From the NCBI RefSeq assembly GCF_023015965.1, contig NZ_JALKAN010000002.1:620001-684000 (forward strand): a stretch of 64,000 bases of DNA, given 5' to 3'. The position numbers and the translations under genes were made by a program. The stretch is from Allomuricauda sp. F6463D. GTDB taxonomy: Bacteria; Bacteroidota; Bacteroidia; Flavobacteriales; Flavobacteriaceae. The number at the start of each line of letters is the position of its first letter. The stretch's first letter is position 1. Of this stretch, positions 52,727-60,231 are shown one piece after another. The notes under the pieces are model-generated. The model saw nothing but the letters and a program-made list of their open reading frames with translations, made no database searches and was not told the DNA's origin.

Positions 52727-53389
52727 ATGTTACTACAACTCAACAACATATTCAAATGGGTCAACTCTGGCGGCCAACGTATTTTTTTGCTAAAAGACAT
52801 TAATCTAGAAGTCGTGGAAGGAGAATTTATCTCTGTAATGGGGCCTTCAGGCTCCGGTAAATCCACCTTGTTAAACGTTATAGGTATGTTGGATAACTTT
52901 GATGAAGGGGAATATAATTTTATGGACGAATCGGTACATGGCTTAAAGGAAAAGCACAGATCAAACCTGTATAAACAGTATATTGGTTTTGTATTTCAAT
53001 CCTATCATCTACTGGATGACCTCACCGTAAAAGAAAACCTAGAAATGCCGCTGATCTATAAAAAGATAAAAGGCTCGGAGCGTAAGGCGATGGTTGCCGA
53101 TATGTTGGATCGTTTCAATATCGTAGGCAAGAAAGACCTTTTTCCAGCTCAATTAAGTGGTGGACAACAGCAGCTGGTCGGCGTAGCAAGGGCGTTGATT
53201 ACTAATCCGAAATTGATTTTGGCAGATGAACCCACAGGAAACCTAAATTCTAAACAAGGTGAGGAAATCATGGAGCTTTTTAAACAATTGAATGATGACG
53301 GAGTAACAATAATTCAGGTGACGCACTCTGAGAAAAATGCAGAATATGGCTCAAGAATCATCAATTTATTGGATGGGAGAATGGTTTAA
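52727..53389 (+). CDS. ABC transporter ATP-binding protein, second copy, with altered signature and D-loop
   Basis: A 220-residue MacB/LolD-type ATPase with Walker A GPSGSGKST, Q-loop VFQSYHLLDDLT, Walker B LILADEP and switch His in QVTHSEKN. The signature is followed by Leu instead of the usual Arg (LSGGQQQLVGVARA), and the D-loop reads GNLNS instead of GNLDS. Walker residues and the catalytic Glu are intact, so it may still hydrolyse ATP, perhaps as the weaker half of a heterodimer with the first copy. Last gene of the operon; its end overlaps the convergent oxidoreductase gene by 4 bp. Confidence 0.93.
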   Translation: MLLQLNNIFKWVNSGGQRIFLLKDINLEVVEGEFISVMGPSGSGKSTLLNVIGMLDNFDEGEYNFMDESVHGLKEKHRSNLYKQYIGFVFQSYHLLDDLTVKENLEMPLIYKKIKGSERKAMVADMLDRFNIVGKKDLFPAQLSGGQQQLVGVARALITNPKLILADEPTGNLNSKQGEEIMELFKQLNDDGVTIIQVTHSEKNAEYGSRIINLLDGRMV

Positions 53390-54504
53390 TCAGCCAGTTC
53401 GGCCAACTCTTTACCAACAAGACTGCCAAGGGCTACGCCCATACCACCTAACCGAACACCGCAATAGATGGAATTGGAAATAGGTTTTACAATAGGTGAT
53501 TTTTGTGTGCCCACACCCATAATGCCGCTCCATCTACGTTCAATCTTTATAGGATGATTGGGCAAAATCATATCACGGAGCAAAGTTTCAAGCTTATTTT
53601 GAATAATCGAGGTTTCCCCGAACTCGGTAGTTTCTTCCGTTTTAAAATCAAGGTTTCTGCCACCACCGAATAGAATTCGATCATCAATATTGCGGAAATA
53701 ATAATATCCTTCGTCAAAATGAAAGGTTCCCTTTATTGTTAGGTTTTTGATGGGTTCCGTGATTAAAACTTGGGCCCGTGCCGGTTTTACTACTTCTGTT
53801 TTCAATAGTTTGGAGGCAAATCCATTGGTAGCCACGAACACATTTTTGGATGAAAATTCGAAGTCATTTGTTATGATAGTCGCTCCGTTATTTGTTTCAA
53901 TCAGGTCTTTGACCATTATCCCGTTTAATATCGGAATTTCCATGGACAAACATTTTTGAATTAAAGAACGCATCATTTTGCCCGTGTCCAGTTGTCCTTC
54001 CAACAGGTGTGTGATGTATTTTTCTTGAATGTTGCCAAAACGGAAGAGATTATTGTTGGTTACAAAAGGTTTTTCACCAAATATGGGCTCCATCAAACCG
54101 TTGAGGTATGGAATGGATTTCAAGCTGTTTTCATAGAATTCCGGTTTTTCCAAGGGAAAAAGTTCATGGCTTCCATGTCGTTCAAACCTTATAGGCTTGT
54201 CTCCCAACAAACGCCGTAAACGTTGGATTCCGTTCCATCGCTTTTGAACCAGTTGCACCACTTCTTCCTCGCTGTGATGCTCTAGGTCGGATAAAATTTC
54301 GGAGACGCTTCCAAAACAGGCAAACCCTGCATTTTTAGTGCTAGCCCCTTGTGGTAAACTGCTTTTTTCGAGAATCAAGATATTGCTCTTGGGATATTTC
54401 TCCTTCAGGTGGATGGCACAATTGAGACCAACAATGCCGCTGCCCACGATGGTGAAATCAACATTCGAAAACCAGGTCTTATGTTCCCAATAGCTTAGTT
54501 CCAT
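53386..54504 (-). CDS. DAO-family FAD-dependent oxidoreductase
   Basis: A 372-residue flavoprotein with the dinucleotide motif VGSGIVGLNCAIHLKEKYP (about 17-35) followed by LILEKSSLPQGAS. The substrate domain has YYYFRNIDDRILFGGGRNLDF, and the C-terminus has RRWSGIMGVGTQKSPIVKP and VRLGGMGVALGSLVGKELA, typical of glycine/D-amino acid oxidase-like (DadA/SoxA/PuuB) enzymes. The amine substrate cannot be told. It stands between the export operon (convergent) and the accC terminator. Confidence 0.88.
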   Translation of the reverse strand: MELSYWEHKTWFSNVDFTIVGSGIVGLNCAIHLKEKYPKSNILILEKSSLPQGASTKNAGFACFGSVSEILSDLEHHSEEEVVQLVQKRWNGIQRLRRLLGDKPIRFERHGSHELFPLEKPEFYENSLKSIPYLNGLMEPIFGEKPFVTNNNLFRFGNIQEKYITHLLEGQLDTGKMMRSLIQKCLSMEIPILNGIMVKDLIETNNGATIITNDFEFSSKNVFVATNGFASKLLKTEVVKPARAQVLITEPIKNLTIKGTFHFDEGYYYFRNIDDRILFGGGRNLDFKTEETTEFGETSIIQNKLETLLRDMILPNHPIKIERRWSGIMGVGTQKSPIVKPISNSIYCGVRLGGMGVALGSLVGKELAELAD

Positions 54505-54510
54505 AAAAGA

Positions 54511-54535
54511 AAAACCCCGATAATTACGGGGTTTT
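54511..54535 (-). terminator. Rho-independent terminator of the fabH-accB-accC operon
   Basis: AAAACCCCG / CGGGGTTTT stem with a 7-base loop. On the minus strand it is followed by a T-rich tail (TTTTTCTTTT). It lies just after the accC stop at 54538. Confidence 0.88.
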
Positions 54536-54537
54536 GT

Positions 54538-55896
54538 TTAATGACGATCTTTATATTTTGGATCCATTTCAAAATCTTCCATGAATTTGGTAGTGTAATT
54601 GCCGGCCAAATAATCAGGATGATCCATCAATTGACGGTGAAAAGGTATAGTGGTCTTGATCCCCTCTATTACAAATTCATCCAAGGCCCTTCTCATTTTG
54701 TTAATGGCCTCTTCCCTTGTTTGGGCTGTGGTTATTAACTTGGCAATCATGGAATCATAGTTCGGAGGAATCATGTAACCACTGTATACATGAGTATCCA
54801 ACCGTACTCCGTGACCACCTGGCATATGTAATGTAGTGATTTTTCCAGGGGATGGCCTAAAGTTATTATACGGATCTTCCGCATTAATTCGGCACTCAAT
54901 GGAATGTAATTTTGGATAATAGTTTTTCCCTGAAATTGGAACTCCGCCAGCAACTAAAATCTGCTCGCGTATCAAATCATAGTCTACAACTTGTTCTGTA
55001 ATAGGGTGCTCTACCTGAATTCGGGTGTTCATCTCCATAAAATAGAAGTTTCGGTGTTTATCCACTAAAAACTCTATAGTACCAGCTCCTTCATACTTTA
55101 TATGTTCAGCAGCTTTAACGGCCGCTTTACCCATATCTTCACGTAGTTTGTCCGTCATAAAAGGCGAAGGCGTTTCCTCGGTAAGTTTTTGGTGTCGGCG
55201 TTGTACGGAACAATCTCTTTCGGACAAGTGGCAGGCCTTCCCATATTGATCTCCCACAATTTGAATTTCAATATGTCGGGGCTCTTCAATCAACTTTTCC
55301 ATATACATGCCACCATTGCCAAAGGCTGCTGTGGCCTCAGTGACGGCACTGTTGAAATTTTTCTCCATTTCGTCTTCAGCCCAAATAGCACGCATTCCTT
55401 TACCACCACCACCTGCAGTTGCTTTGATCATTACGGGGTAGCCCATTTTTTTGGCCTCCTTTATGGCGTGGTCAACATCTTTCAACAAACCTTCAGAGCC
55501 GGGAACAGTAGGCACTCCGGCCTTTTTCATGGTTTCTTTGGCTGTTGCTTTATCTCCCATTCTATCAATTTGCTCCCCAGATGCACCAATAAATTTGATA
55601 TCATGCTCGGCACAAATTTTAGAGAATTTGGAGTTTTCAGAAAGAAACCCGTATCCTGGGTGAATGGCATCTGCATTGGTAATCTCTGCTGCAGCTATAA
55701 TGTTAGGAATCTTTAGGTAAGATTCGTTGCTGGGTGCTGGACCTATACAAACGGCTTCGTCGGCAAAGCGTACATGTAGACTTTCCTCATCGGCTTTAGA
55801 GTAAACGGCCACGGTTTTAATGCCCATTTCCTTGCAGGTCCTTATTATTCGCAAGGCAATTTCACCCCTATTCGCAATCAATACTTTTTTAAACAT
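54538..55896 (-). CDS. accC: Acetyl-CoA carboxylase, biotin carboxylase subunit
   Basis: A 452-residue ATP-grasp enzyme that carboxylates biotin on AccB, the first step of fatty acid synthesis. The start is ATG 55896 ([17 protein letters not shown]); an ATG three codons upstream is in frame. Motifs are [10 protein letters not shown], the glycine-rich ATP loop [52 protein letters not shown] and the catalytic-region RINAEDP. Length is normal. It follows accB after 87 bp containing a long hairpin and ends at a strong terminator. Confidence 0.96.
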   Translation of the reverse strand: MFKKVLIANRGEIALRIIRTCKEMGIKTVAVYSKADEESLHVRFADEAVCIGPAPSNESYLKIPNIIAAAEITNADAIHPGYGFLSENSKFSKICAEHDIKFIGASGEQIDRMGDKATAKETMKKAGVPTVPGSEGLLKDVDHAIKEAKKMGYPVMIKATAGGGGKGMRAIWAEDEMEKNFNSAVTEATAAFGNGGMYMEKLIEEPRHIEIQIVGDQYGKACHLSERDCSVQRRHQKLTEETPSPFMTDKLREDMGKAAVKAAEHIKYEGAGTIEFLVDKHRNFYFMEMNTRIQVEHPITEQVVDYDLIREQILVAGGVPISGKNYYPKLHSIECRINAEDPYNNFRPSPGKITTLHMPGGHGVRLDTHVYSGYMIPPNYDSMIAKLITTAQTREEAINKMRRALDEFVIEGIKTTIPFHRQLMDHPDYLAGNYTTKFMEDFEMDPKYKDRH

Positions 55897-55924
55897 AGAA
55901 CACAATCTTAAATTCTGAATTCTA

Positions 55925-55981
55925 AATTTTAAATGGTTTTAAGCAACAGAAACTGTTGCCTAAAATTTATCATTTAAAATT
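55925..55981. repeat. Imperfect 57-bp inverted repeat between accB and accC
   Basis: Outer arms AATTTTAAATG (55925-55935) and CATTTAAAATT (55971-55981) enclose a perfect inner hairpin GCAACAG-AAA-CTGTTGC (55943-55959). There is no T tract right after the inner stem on the minus strand, so it is not an obvious terminator. It may stabilise or separate the accB and accC messages. Confidence 0.65.
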
Positions 55982-55983
55982 CA

Positions 55984-56481
55984 CTACGACGGGTCTACCA
56001 AGAATAATGGTTGGTCAAACTCTACAGGAGATGAATCATCAACCAATATCTTAACTATTTTACCTGAAACCTCCGATTCAATATCATTGAAAAGCTTCAT
56101 TGCTTCTATCACACAAAGAACATCTCCTTGGTTAATATTGCTTCCAACTTCCACAAAAGGAGATTTGTCAGGAGCAGGTTTTCTGTAGAATGTTCCAATA
56201 ATAGGAGACTTTATGGTAATATATTTTGAGTCATCTTCTCCTTTATTGGGATCTGATGAGGTTGCTGCAGTTTCTGTAGCAGCGATTGGTGCTTGTGGTG
56301 TAGGCGCAGCAGCAGGTGCCTGTGCCATAGGTATTTGTTGAACAATTGTAGTTTCCGGTGTGTTAGAGTCGTTACTCCCGGTTCGAATGGTGATCTTAAT
56401 GTCCTCCATTTCCAACTTCACCTCGCTGGCACCCGATTTGGCTACAAACTTGATTAGACTTTGAATTTCCTTAATGTCCAT
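55984..56481 (-). CDS. accB: Acetyl-CoA carboxylase, biotin carboxyl carrier protein
   Basis: A 165-residue biotin carrier. An N-terminal helix and strand (MDIKEIQSLIKFVAKSGASE, VKLEMEDIKITI) lead to a Pro/Ala/Thr-rich linker (about 45-85). The biotinyl domain (about 88-165) has SPIIGTFYRKPAPDKSPFVE and the biotin acceptor Lys129 in VIEAMKLFND, followed by the thumb region. It works with AccC, encoded next, and carboxyltransferase subunits encoded elsewhere. It starts 26 bp after the fabH stop. Confidence 0.96.
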   Translation of the reverse strand: MDIKEIQSLIKFVAKSGASEVKLEMEDIKITIRTGSNDSNTPETTIVQQIPMAQAPAAAPTPQAPIAATETAATSSDPNKGEDDSKYITIKSPIIGTFYRKPAPDKSPFVEVGSNINQGDVLCVIEAMKLFNDIESEVSGKIVKILVDDSSPVEFDQPLFLVDPS

Positions 56482-56507
56482 GGAATATAATTTAGTTAGT
56501 TGTGTGA

Positions 56508-57503
56508 TTAAGAATTATAGGCCCATTTTAAATAAATGGAACCCCATGTAAAGCCTCCTCCAAAGGCGGCAAATATGATATTATCTCCTTTCTTCAACTG
56601 CTTTTCAAAATCATAAAGCAGTAAAGGTAACGTTGCGGAAGTTGTATTCCCGTAACGGTCAATATTTATTAGAACTTTTTCTGGTTCTACACCCATTCTG
56701 TTGGCCGTGGCATCGATAATACGTTTGTTGGCCTGGTGGGGTACCAACCATTGAACATCATCTTTTGTTAAGTTGTTCCGTTCCATGATCAGTGCAGATA
56801 CATCGGCCATGTTCGAGACAGCAAATTTAAACACAGACTTACCATCCTGATAGACGTAGTGTTTTTTATTTTTAAGCGTTTCTTCAGAAGCTGGTAAAAT
56901 TGAGCCTCCGGCATCAATTTTTAAGAACTGACGTCCAACCCCGTCCGAACGAAGATACTCATCTTGTAGACCGAGCCCATCTTCATTGGGTTCAAAAAGG
57001 GCTGCTCCCGCACCATCCCCAAAAATAATACAAGTGGTTCTATCGGTATAGTCTAAAATGGACGACATTTTATCTGCGCCAATGACCAATACCTTTTTGT
57101 ATCTACCCGATTCTATATAACTGGCCGCAGTGGACATGCCATACAAAAAGCTGGAACATGCAGCTTGTAAGTCATAGGCAAAAGCATTTACAGCACCAAT
57201 TTCCGAAGCTACGTATGCAGCTGTAGAAGCGACCGGCATATCGGGTGTTGCCGTGGCAACAAGTACAAAATCTATTTCGGAAGCTTCAACACCACTTTTT
57301 TGTAATAAATCTTCCGCGGCTTTTATTGCCATGTAAGATGTTCCTGCACCTTCTTCTTTTAAGATTCTTCGCTCCTTTATTCCGGTTCTGCTGGTTATCC
57401 ACTCATCATTGGTATCCACCATGGATTCCAATATTTTGTTGGAGAGAACAAAATCTGGAACGTACCCTCCGACAGCCGTTATTGCTGCTGTTGTTTTCTT
57501 CAT
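56508..57503 (-). CDS. fabH: 3-oxoacyl-ACP synthase III (FabH)
   Basis: A 331-residue ketoacyl synthase that starts type II fatty acid synthesis by condensing an acyl-CoA with malonyl-ACP. The catalytic triad is seen as Cys116 in LQAACSSFLYG, His in VPHQANKRI (near 254) and Asn in NIDRYGNTTSA (near 284). The N-terminal segment TNDEWITSRTGIKERR is classic. Flavobacterial FabH often uses branched primers; that preference is not visible here. It follows rpmF after a hairpin terminator and precedes accB and accC. Confidence 0.96.
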   Translation of the reverse strand: MKKTTAAITAVGGYVPDFVLSNKILESMVDTNDEWITSRTGIKERRILKEEGAGTSYMAIKAAEDLLQKSGVEASEIDFVLVATATPDMPVASTAAYVASEIGAVNAFAYDLQAACSSFLYGMSTAASYIESGRYKKVLVIGADKMSSILDYTDRTTCIIFGDGAGAALFEPNEDGLGLQDEYLRSDGVGRQFLKIDAGGSILPASEETLKNKKHYVYQDGKSVFKFAVSNMADVSALIMERNNLTKDDVQWLVPHQANKRIIDATANRMGVEPEKVLINIDRYGNTTSATLPLLLYDFEKQLKKGDNIIFAAFGGGFTWGSIYLKWAYNS

Positions 57504-57626
57504 TTTAGCCTTTCTTTATTGTCAAAAACATTGAAGTATGACCCAAAAGCGGTGAAAATTAGTCATTTTATATGACTTTATGGGTAAAACCAACCGATTT
57601 TGGGTGTTAACATGTGCGCATAAAAA

Positions 57627-57654
57627 AACTCCCGTTAATAATTGAACGGGAGTT
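57627..57654 (-). terminator. Hairpin terminator between rpmF and fabH
   Basis: AACTCCCGTT / AACGGGAGTT perfect 10-bp stem with an 8-base loop, then T7 on the minus strand. It would end or reduce transcription from yceD-rpmF before fabH, so fabH-accB-accC may need read-through or an own promoter in the 170-bp spacer. Confidence 0.85.
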
Positions 57655-57677
57655 GCTTTGTTCTAAGGTGTTTGCGG

Positions 57678-57878
57678 TTAGGCCGCAGTTTCCTCTTCTG
57701 TTTTGTCGATTAAAATCTGACCTCTATAATACAATTTGCCTTCGTGCCAGTGTGCTCTGTGAAACAAGTGCATTTCACCTGTGGTTGAGTCCTTGGCAAT
57801 CGTTGGCGCAACTGCTTTGTAGTGGGTCCTTCTTTTGTCCCTTCTGGTTTTCGATGTTTTTCTTTTAGGATGTGCCAT
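57678..57878 (-). CDS. rpmF: 50S ribosomal protein L32
   Basis: A 66-residue basic protein with the L32 N-terminus [21 protein letters not shown], then [21 protein letters not shown] and an acidic tail. It keeps the one conserved His pair but has no zinc-type CxxC, as is usual in Bacteroidota L32. It follows yceD after 7 bp, the common order. Confidence 0.95.
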   Translation of the reverse strand: MAHPKRKTSKTRRDKRRTHYKAVAPTIAKDSTTGEMHLFHRAHWHEGKLYYRGQILIDKTEEETAA

Positions 57879-57885
57879 TATAAAC

Positions 57886-58419
57886 CTATTTATCCGTTAG
57901 TAACTTTTTTAAATCATCCCATCTGGGATCTGTTTCTTCTATTGATTTTGTATTCTCTTTTGGCTGTAATTCTTCTAGCTTATCCAAGATATCCGACTGT
58001 AATGTTCCGTCTTCAACCCCTGGATGAACTCTTTTTCGAGGAGCAGCAAGCACTAACATTTCATAAATGTACTGTGCAATGTTAAATTGGTGCTCTCCGT
58101 GTGGAATGATCAATATCTCATCATTTTCATCATTATACTCATCACCAAATTTGACGACAAGTTTTAAATTGGAATCGATAGGCTGGTCAAAAGATTCACC
58201 TGTTAGATCACAATCCACATTTATGGTACCTTTCGCATTAATCTGAAGTTCCATCATAGTGCTCATCTTTTCCAAAATGGCATCTATCCGAACGGAAGCT
58301 CCGTTAAATTCTTGGTAGTCAAAAGATTCAAAGAACGCATTGTCAATATCGTACACAAATTTATGTTCTCCCAATTTCAGACCTGAAAAAGGGATAAAAT
58401 ACTCTTTCAGCTTCATCAT
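57886..58419 (-). CDS. DUF177 (YceD-like) 23S rRNA accumulation protein
   Basis: About 177 residues from ATG 58419 ([21 protein letters not shown]); the open frame extends further upstream but runs through the promoter. DUF177 signs are the [24 protein letters not shown] core and the acidic [30 protein letters not shown] region. The family assists 23S rRNA accumulation or processing and is nearly always encoded before rpmF, as here. First gene of the rpmF-fab cluster. Confidence 0.9.
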   Translation of the reverse strand: MMKLKEYFIPFSGLKLGEHKFVYDIDNAFFESFDYQEFNGASVRIDAILEKMSTMMELQINAKGTINVDCDLTGESFDQPIDSNLKLVVKFGDEYNDENDEILIIPHGEHQFNIAQYIYEMLVLAAPRKRVHPGVEDGTLQSDILDKLEELQPKENTKSIEETDPRWDDLKKLLTDK

Positions 58420-58461
58420 TTCTACACTTAAGGTTTGTGTACCAGCCGGTAAAGGCGGGTG

Positions 58462-58469
58462 CAAAGATA
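58462..58469 (-). promoter_or_regulatory. Candidate -7 element for the yceD-rpmF cluster
   Basis: Minus-strand TATCTTTG, an exact TAnnTTTG match, 42 bases before the start codon at 58419. Confidence 0.5.
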
Positions 58470-58529
58470 CTACTAATTTACAAAACTGCAATTGTTGCCA
58501 CAACAAAAATCGAAATTACAGGCAACTTT

Positions 58530-59582
58530 TTAATTACTTCGCTTTATTTTCTGCTTTTGAAGCGGATTACTGGTCAGTTCCAGATACTCCTTTCTGTTTT
58601 TGAACACTTGGATAGCGGTGAACACAGCTTCTTTAAAAGAGCTCTCATCGGCTTTGCCTTTACCTGCAATTTCGTAGGCTGTTCCGTGGTCTGGTGATGT
58701 TCGAACCTTTTTTAATCCTGCAGTATAGTTCACCCCTTTTCCAAAAGAAAGGGTCTTAAATGGAATCAGGCCTTGGTCATGGTAGGCAGCAAGAATCGCG
58801 TCAAAGTTCTTGTGATTGTCAGATCCAAAAAAACTGTCCGCAGAATACGGTCCGTAAACCAAAGTTCCCTTATCAAACAATTCGCTTATTGTAGGTTTTA
58901 GAATTTTATCATCCTCTTCCCCAATGGTTCCATTGTCTCCGCTATGTGGATTAATGCCAAGCAAGGCAATTTTAGGTCTTCGGATACCAAAATCCATTTT
59001 AAGGGAATTTTCCATTGTGGCCACTTTGTTCCTTATTAATTTAGGAGTAATGGCTTCGGCAACATCCTTTACTGCAATATGATCTGTGAGCAGTCCAACA
59101 CGCAAGGAATTGGTTACCATAAACATTAGGCTTTCACCCTCGAGTTCTTGGGCAAGGAAATCTGTATGTCCTGGAAACTTAAAATCTTCCGATTGTATAT
59201 TGTTCTTATTGATGGGAGCTGTGACCAGTACATCAATTTTATCTTCTTTAAGTGCGGCAACGGCAGCTTTCAGAGAACGAATGGCAAAATCACCACCTTC
59301 CTTGGTGGCTTTGCCATATTCTATCCTAGGCACTTCTTTCCAAACATTGACAATATTGACCTTGCCCTCCAATGCTTGGTCGGCACTCCTAACACCATTA
59401 AACTTAATATCAATTCCCAAATCCTTTATTTGATGGGAAATGGTTTTGTTTGACGCAAATATGATGGGTGTACAAAACTCTAACATTCTAGGGTCTTCAA
59501 ATGTTTTAAGTGCTACCTCGCACCCAATTCCGTTTATGTCCCCTATGGAAATCCCTAATTTTATTTTCTGCTCTTCCTTCAT
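58530..59582 (-). CDS. pdxA: 4-hydroxythreonine-4-phosphate dehydrogenase
   Basis: A 350-residue enzyme of pyridoxal phosphate synthesis that oxidises 4-hydroxythreonine phosphate. Motifs are LGISIGDINGIGCEVALK at the N-terminus, VTAPINKNNI, FPGHTDFLAQE with a metal His, LLGINPHSGDNGTIG with the second metal His, AAYHDQGLIPFKTLSF with the third, and GTAYEIAGKGKADESSFKEA near the end. Length is normal. It is divergent from ribE with facing promoters. Confidence 0.95.
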   Translation of the reverse strand: MKEEQKIKLGISIGDINGIGCEVALKTFEDPRMLEFCTPIIFASNKTISHQIKDLGIDIKFNGVRSADQALEGKVNIVNVWKEVPRIEYGKATKEGGDFAIRSLKAAVAALKEDKIDVLVTAPINKNNIQSEDFKFPGHTDFLAQELEGESLMFMVTNSLRVGLLTDHIAVKDVAEAITPKLIRNKVATMENSLKMDFGIRRPKIALLGINPHSGDNGTIGEEDDKILKPTISELFDKGTLVYGPYSADSFFGSDNHKNFDAILAAYHDQGLIPFKTLSFGKGVNYTAGLKKVRTSPDHGTAYEIAGKGKADESSFKEAVFTAIQVFKNRKEYLELTSNPLQKQKIKRSN

Positions 59583-59602
59583 AAAATGAATGCCGTAATG
59601 GC

Positions 59603-59610
59603 TACTTTTG
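59603..59610 (+). promoter_or_regulatory. Candidate -7 element for ribE
   Basis: TACTTTTG, an exact TAnnTTTG match, 30 bases before the ribE ATG. It lies 5 bases from the opposing pdxA element. Confidence 0.5.
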
Positions 59611-59615
59611 CATTA

Positions 59616-59623
59616 CAAAACTA
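59616..59623 (-). promoter_or_regulatory. Candidate -7 element for pdxA
   Basis: Minus-strand TAGTTTTG, an exact TAnnTTTG match, 33 bases before the pdxA ATG. Confidence 0.45.
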
Positions 59624-59640
59624 GTCAATTAATAAGAGAC

Positions 59641-60231
59641 ATGTTCACAGGGATCATAGAGACTTTGGGTAAAGTTGAAAAGCTTGAGAAAGATGGGGGG
59701 AATCTGCACCTAACCATTGTTTCGGATATTGCTCCGGAATTGAAAATAGATCAAAGTGTTTCGCACAATGGGGTATGCCTAACCGTGGTTTCTTTGACTG
59801 GGAACAGTTATACCGTAACGGCTATTGAAGAAACCCTGAATAAAACCAATTTGGGTGAATTGATGCTGGGAGATACCGTTAATTTGGAACGTGCCATGGT
59901 ATTGGGTGCCCGTTTAGATGGGCATATAGTACAGGGACATGTGGACCAAATCGCTGTTTGCAAATCCGTTGAGGAGAAGGATGGTAGCTGGGTCTATACT
60001 TTTGAATATGACCCTAAACTGAATAATGTTACGATTGAAAAAGGCTCAATTACTGTGGATGGTGTTAGTTTGACTGTGGTAGATTCCCAAAAAGATAGTT
60101 TTAATGTAGCCATCATTCCGTATACCCACGAGCACACCCGCTTCCATACTTACCATGTAGGTACTATAGTCAATTTGGAATTTGATGTGGTAGGAAAATA
60201 TGTATCTAGATTATTGGAATTAAGGAGCTGA
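59641..60231 (+). CDS. ribE: Riboflavin synthase, alpha subunit
   Basis: A 196-residue enzyme that dismutates two 6,7-dimethyl-8-ribityllumazines to riboflavin. The start is ATG 59641 (MFTGIIETLGKVEK, the invariant N-terminus); the open frame before it covers the promoter. The two lumazine-binding repeats are visible: SVSHNGVCLTVV with RLDGHIVQGHVDQ in the first, and GSITVDGVSLTVV with HTRFHT in the second. No FMN riboswitch motif is seen upstream. Convergent with the symporter gene, the stop codons being adjacent. Confidence 0.95.
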   Translation: MFTGIIETLGKVEKLEKDGGNLHLTIVSDIAPELKIDQSVSHNGVCLTVVSLTGNSYTVTAIEETLNKTNLGELMLGDTVNLERAMVLGARLDGHIVQGHVDQIAVCKSVEEKDGSWVYTFEYDPKLNNVTIEKGSITVDGVSLTVVDSQKDSFNVAIIPYTHEHTRFHTYHVGTIVNLEFDVVGKYVSRLLELRS

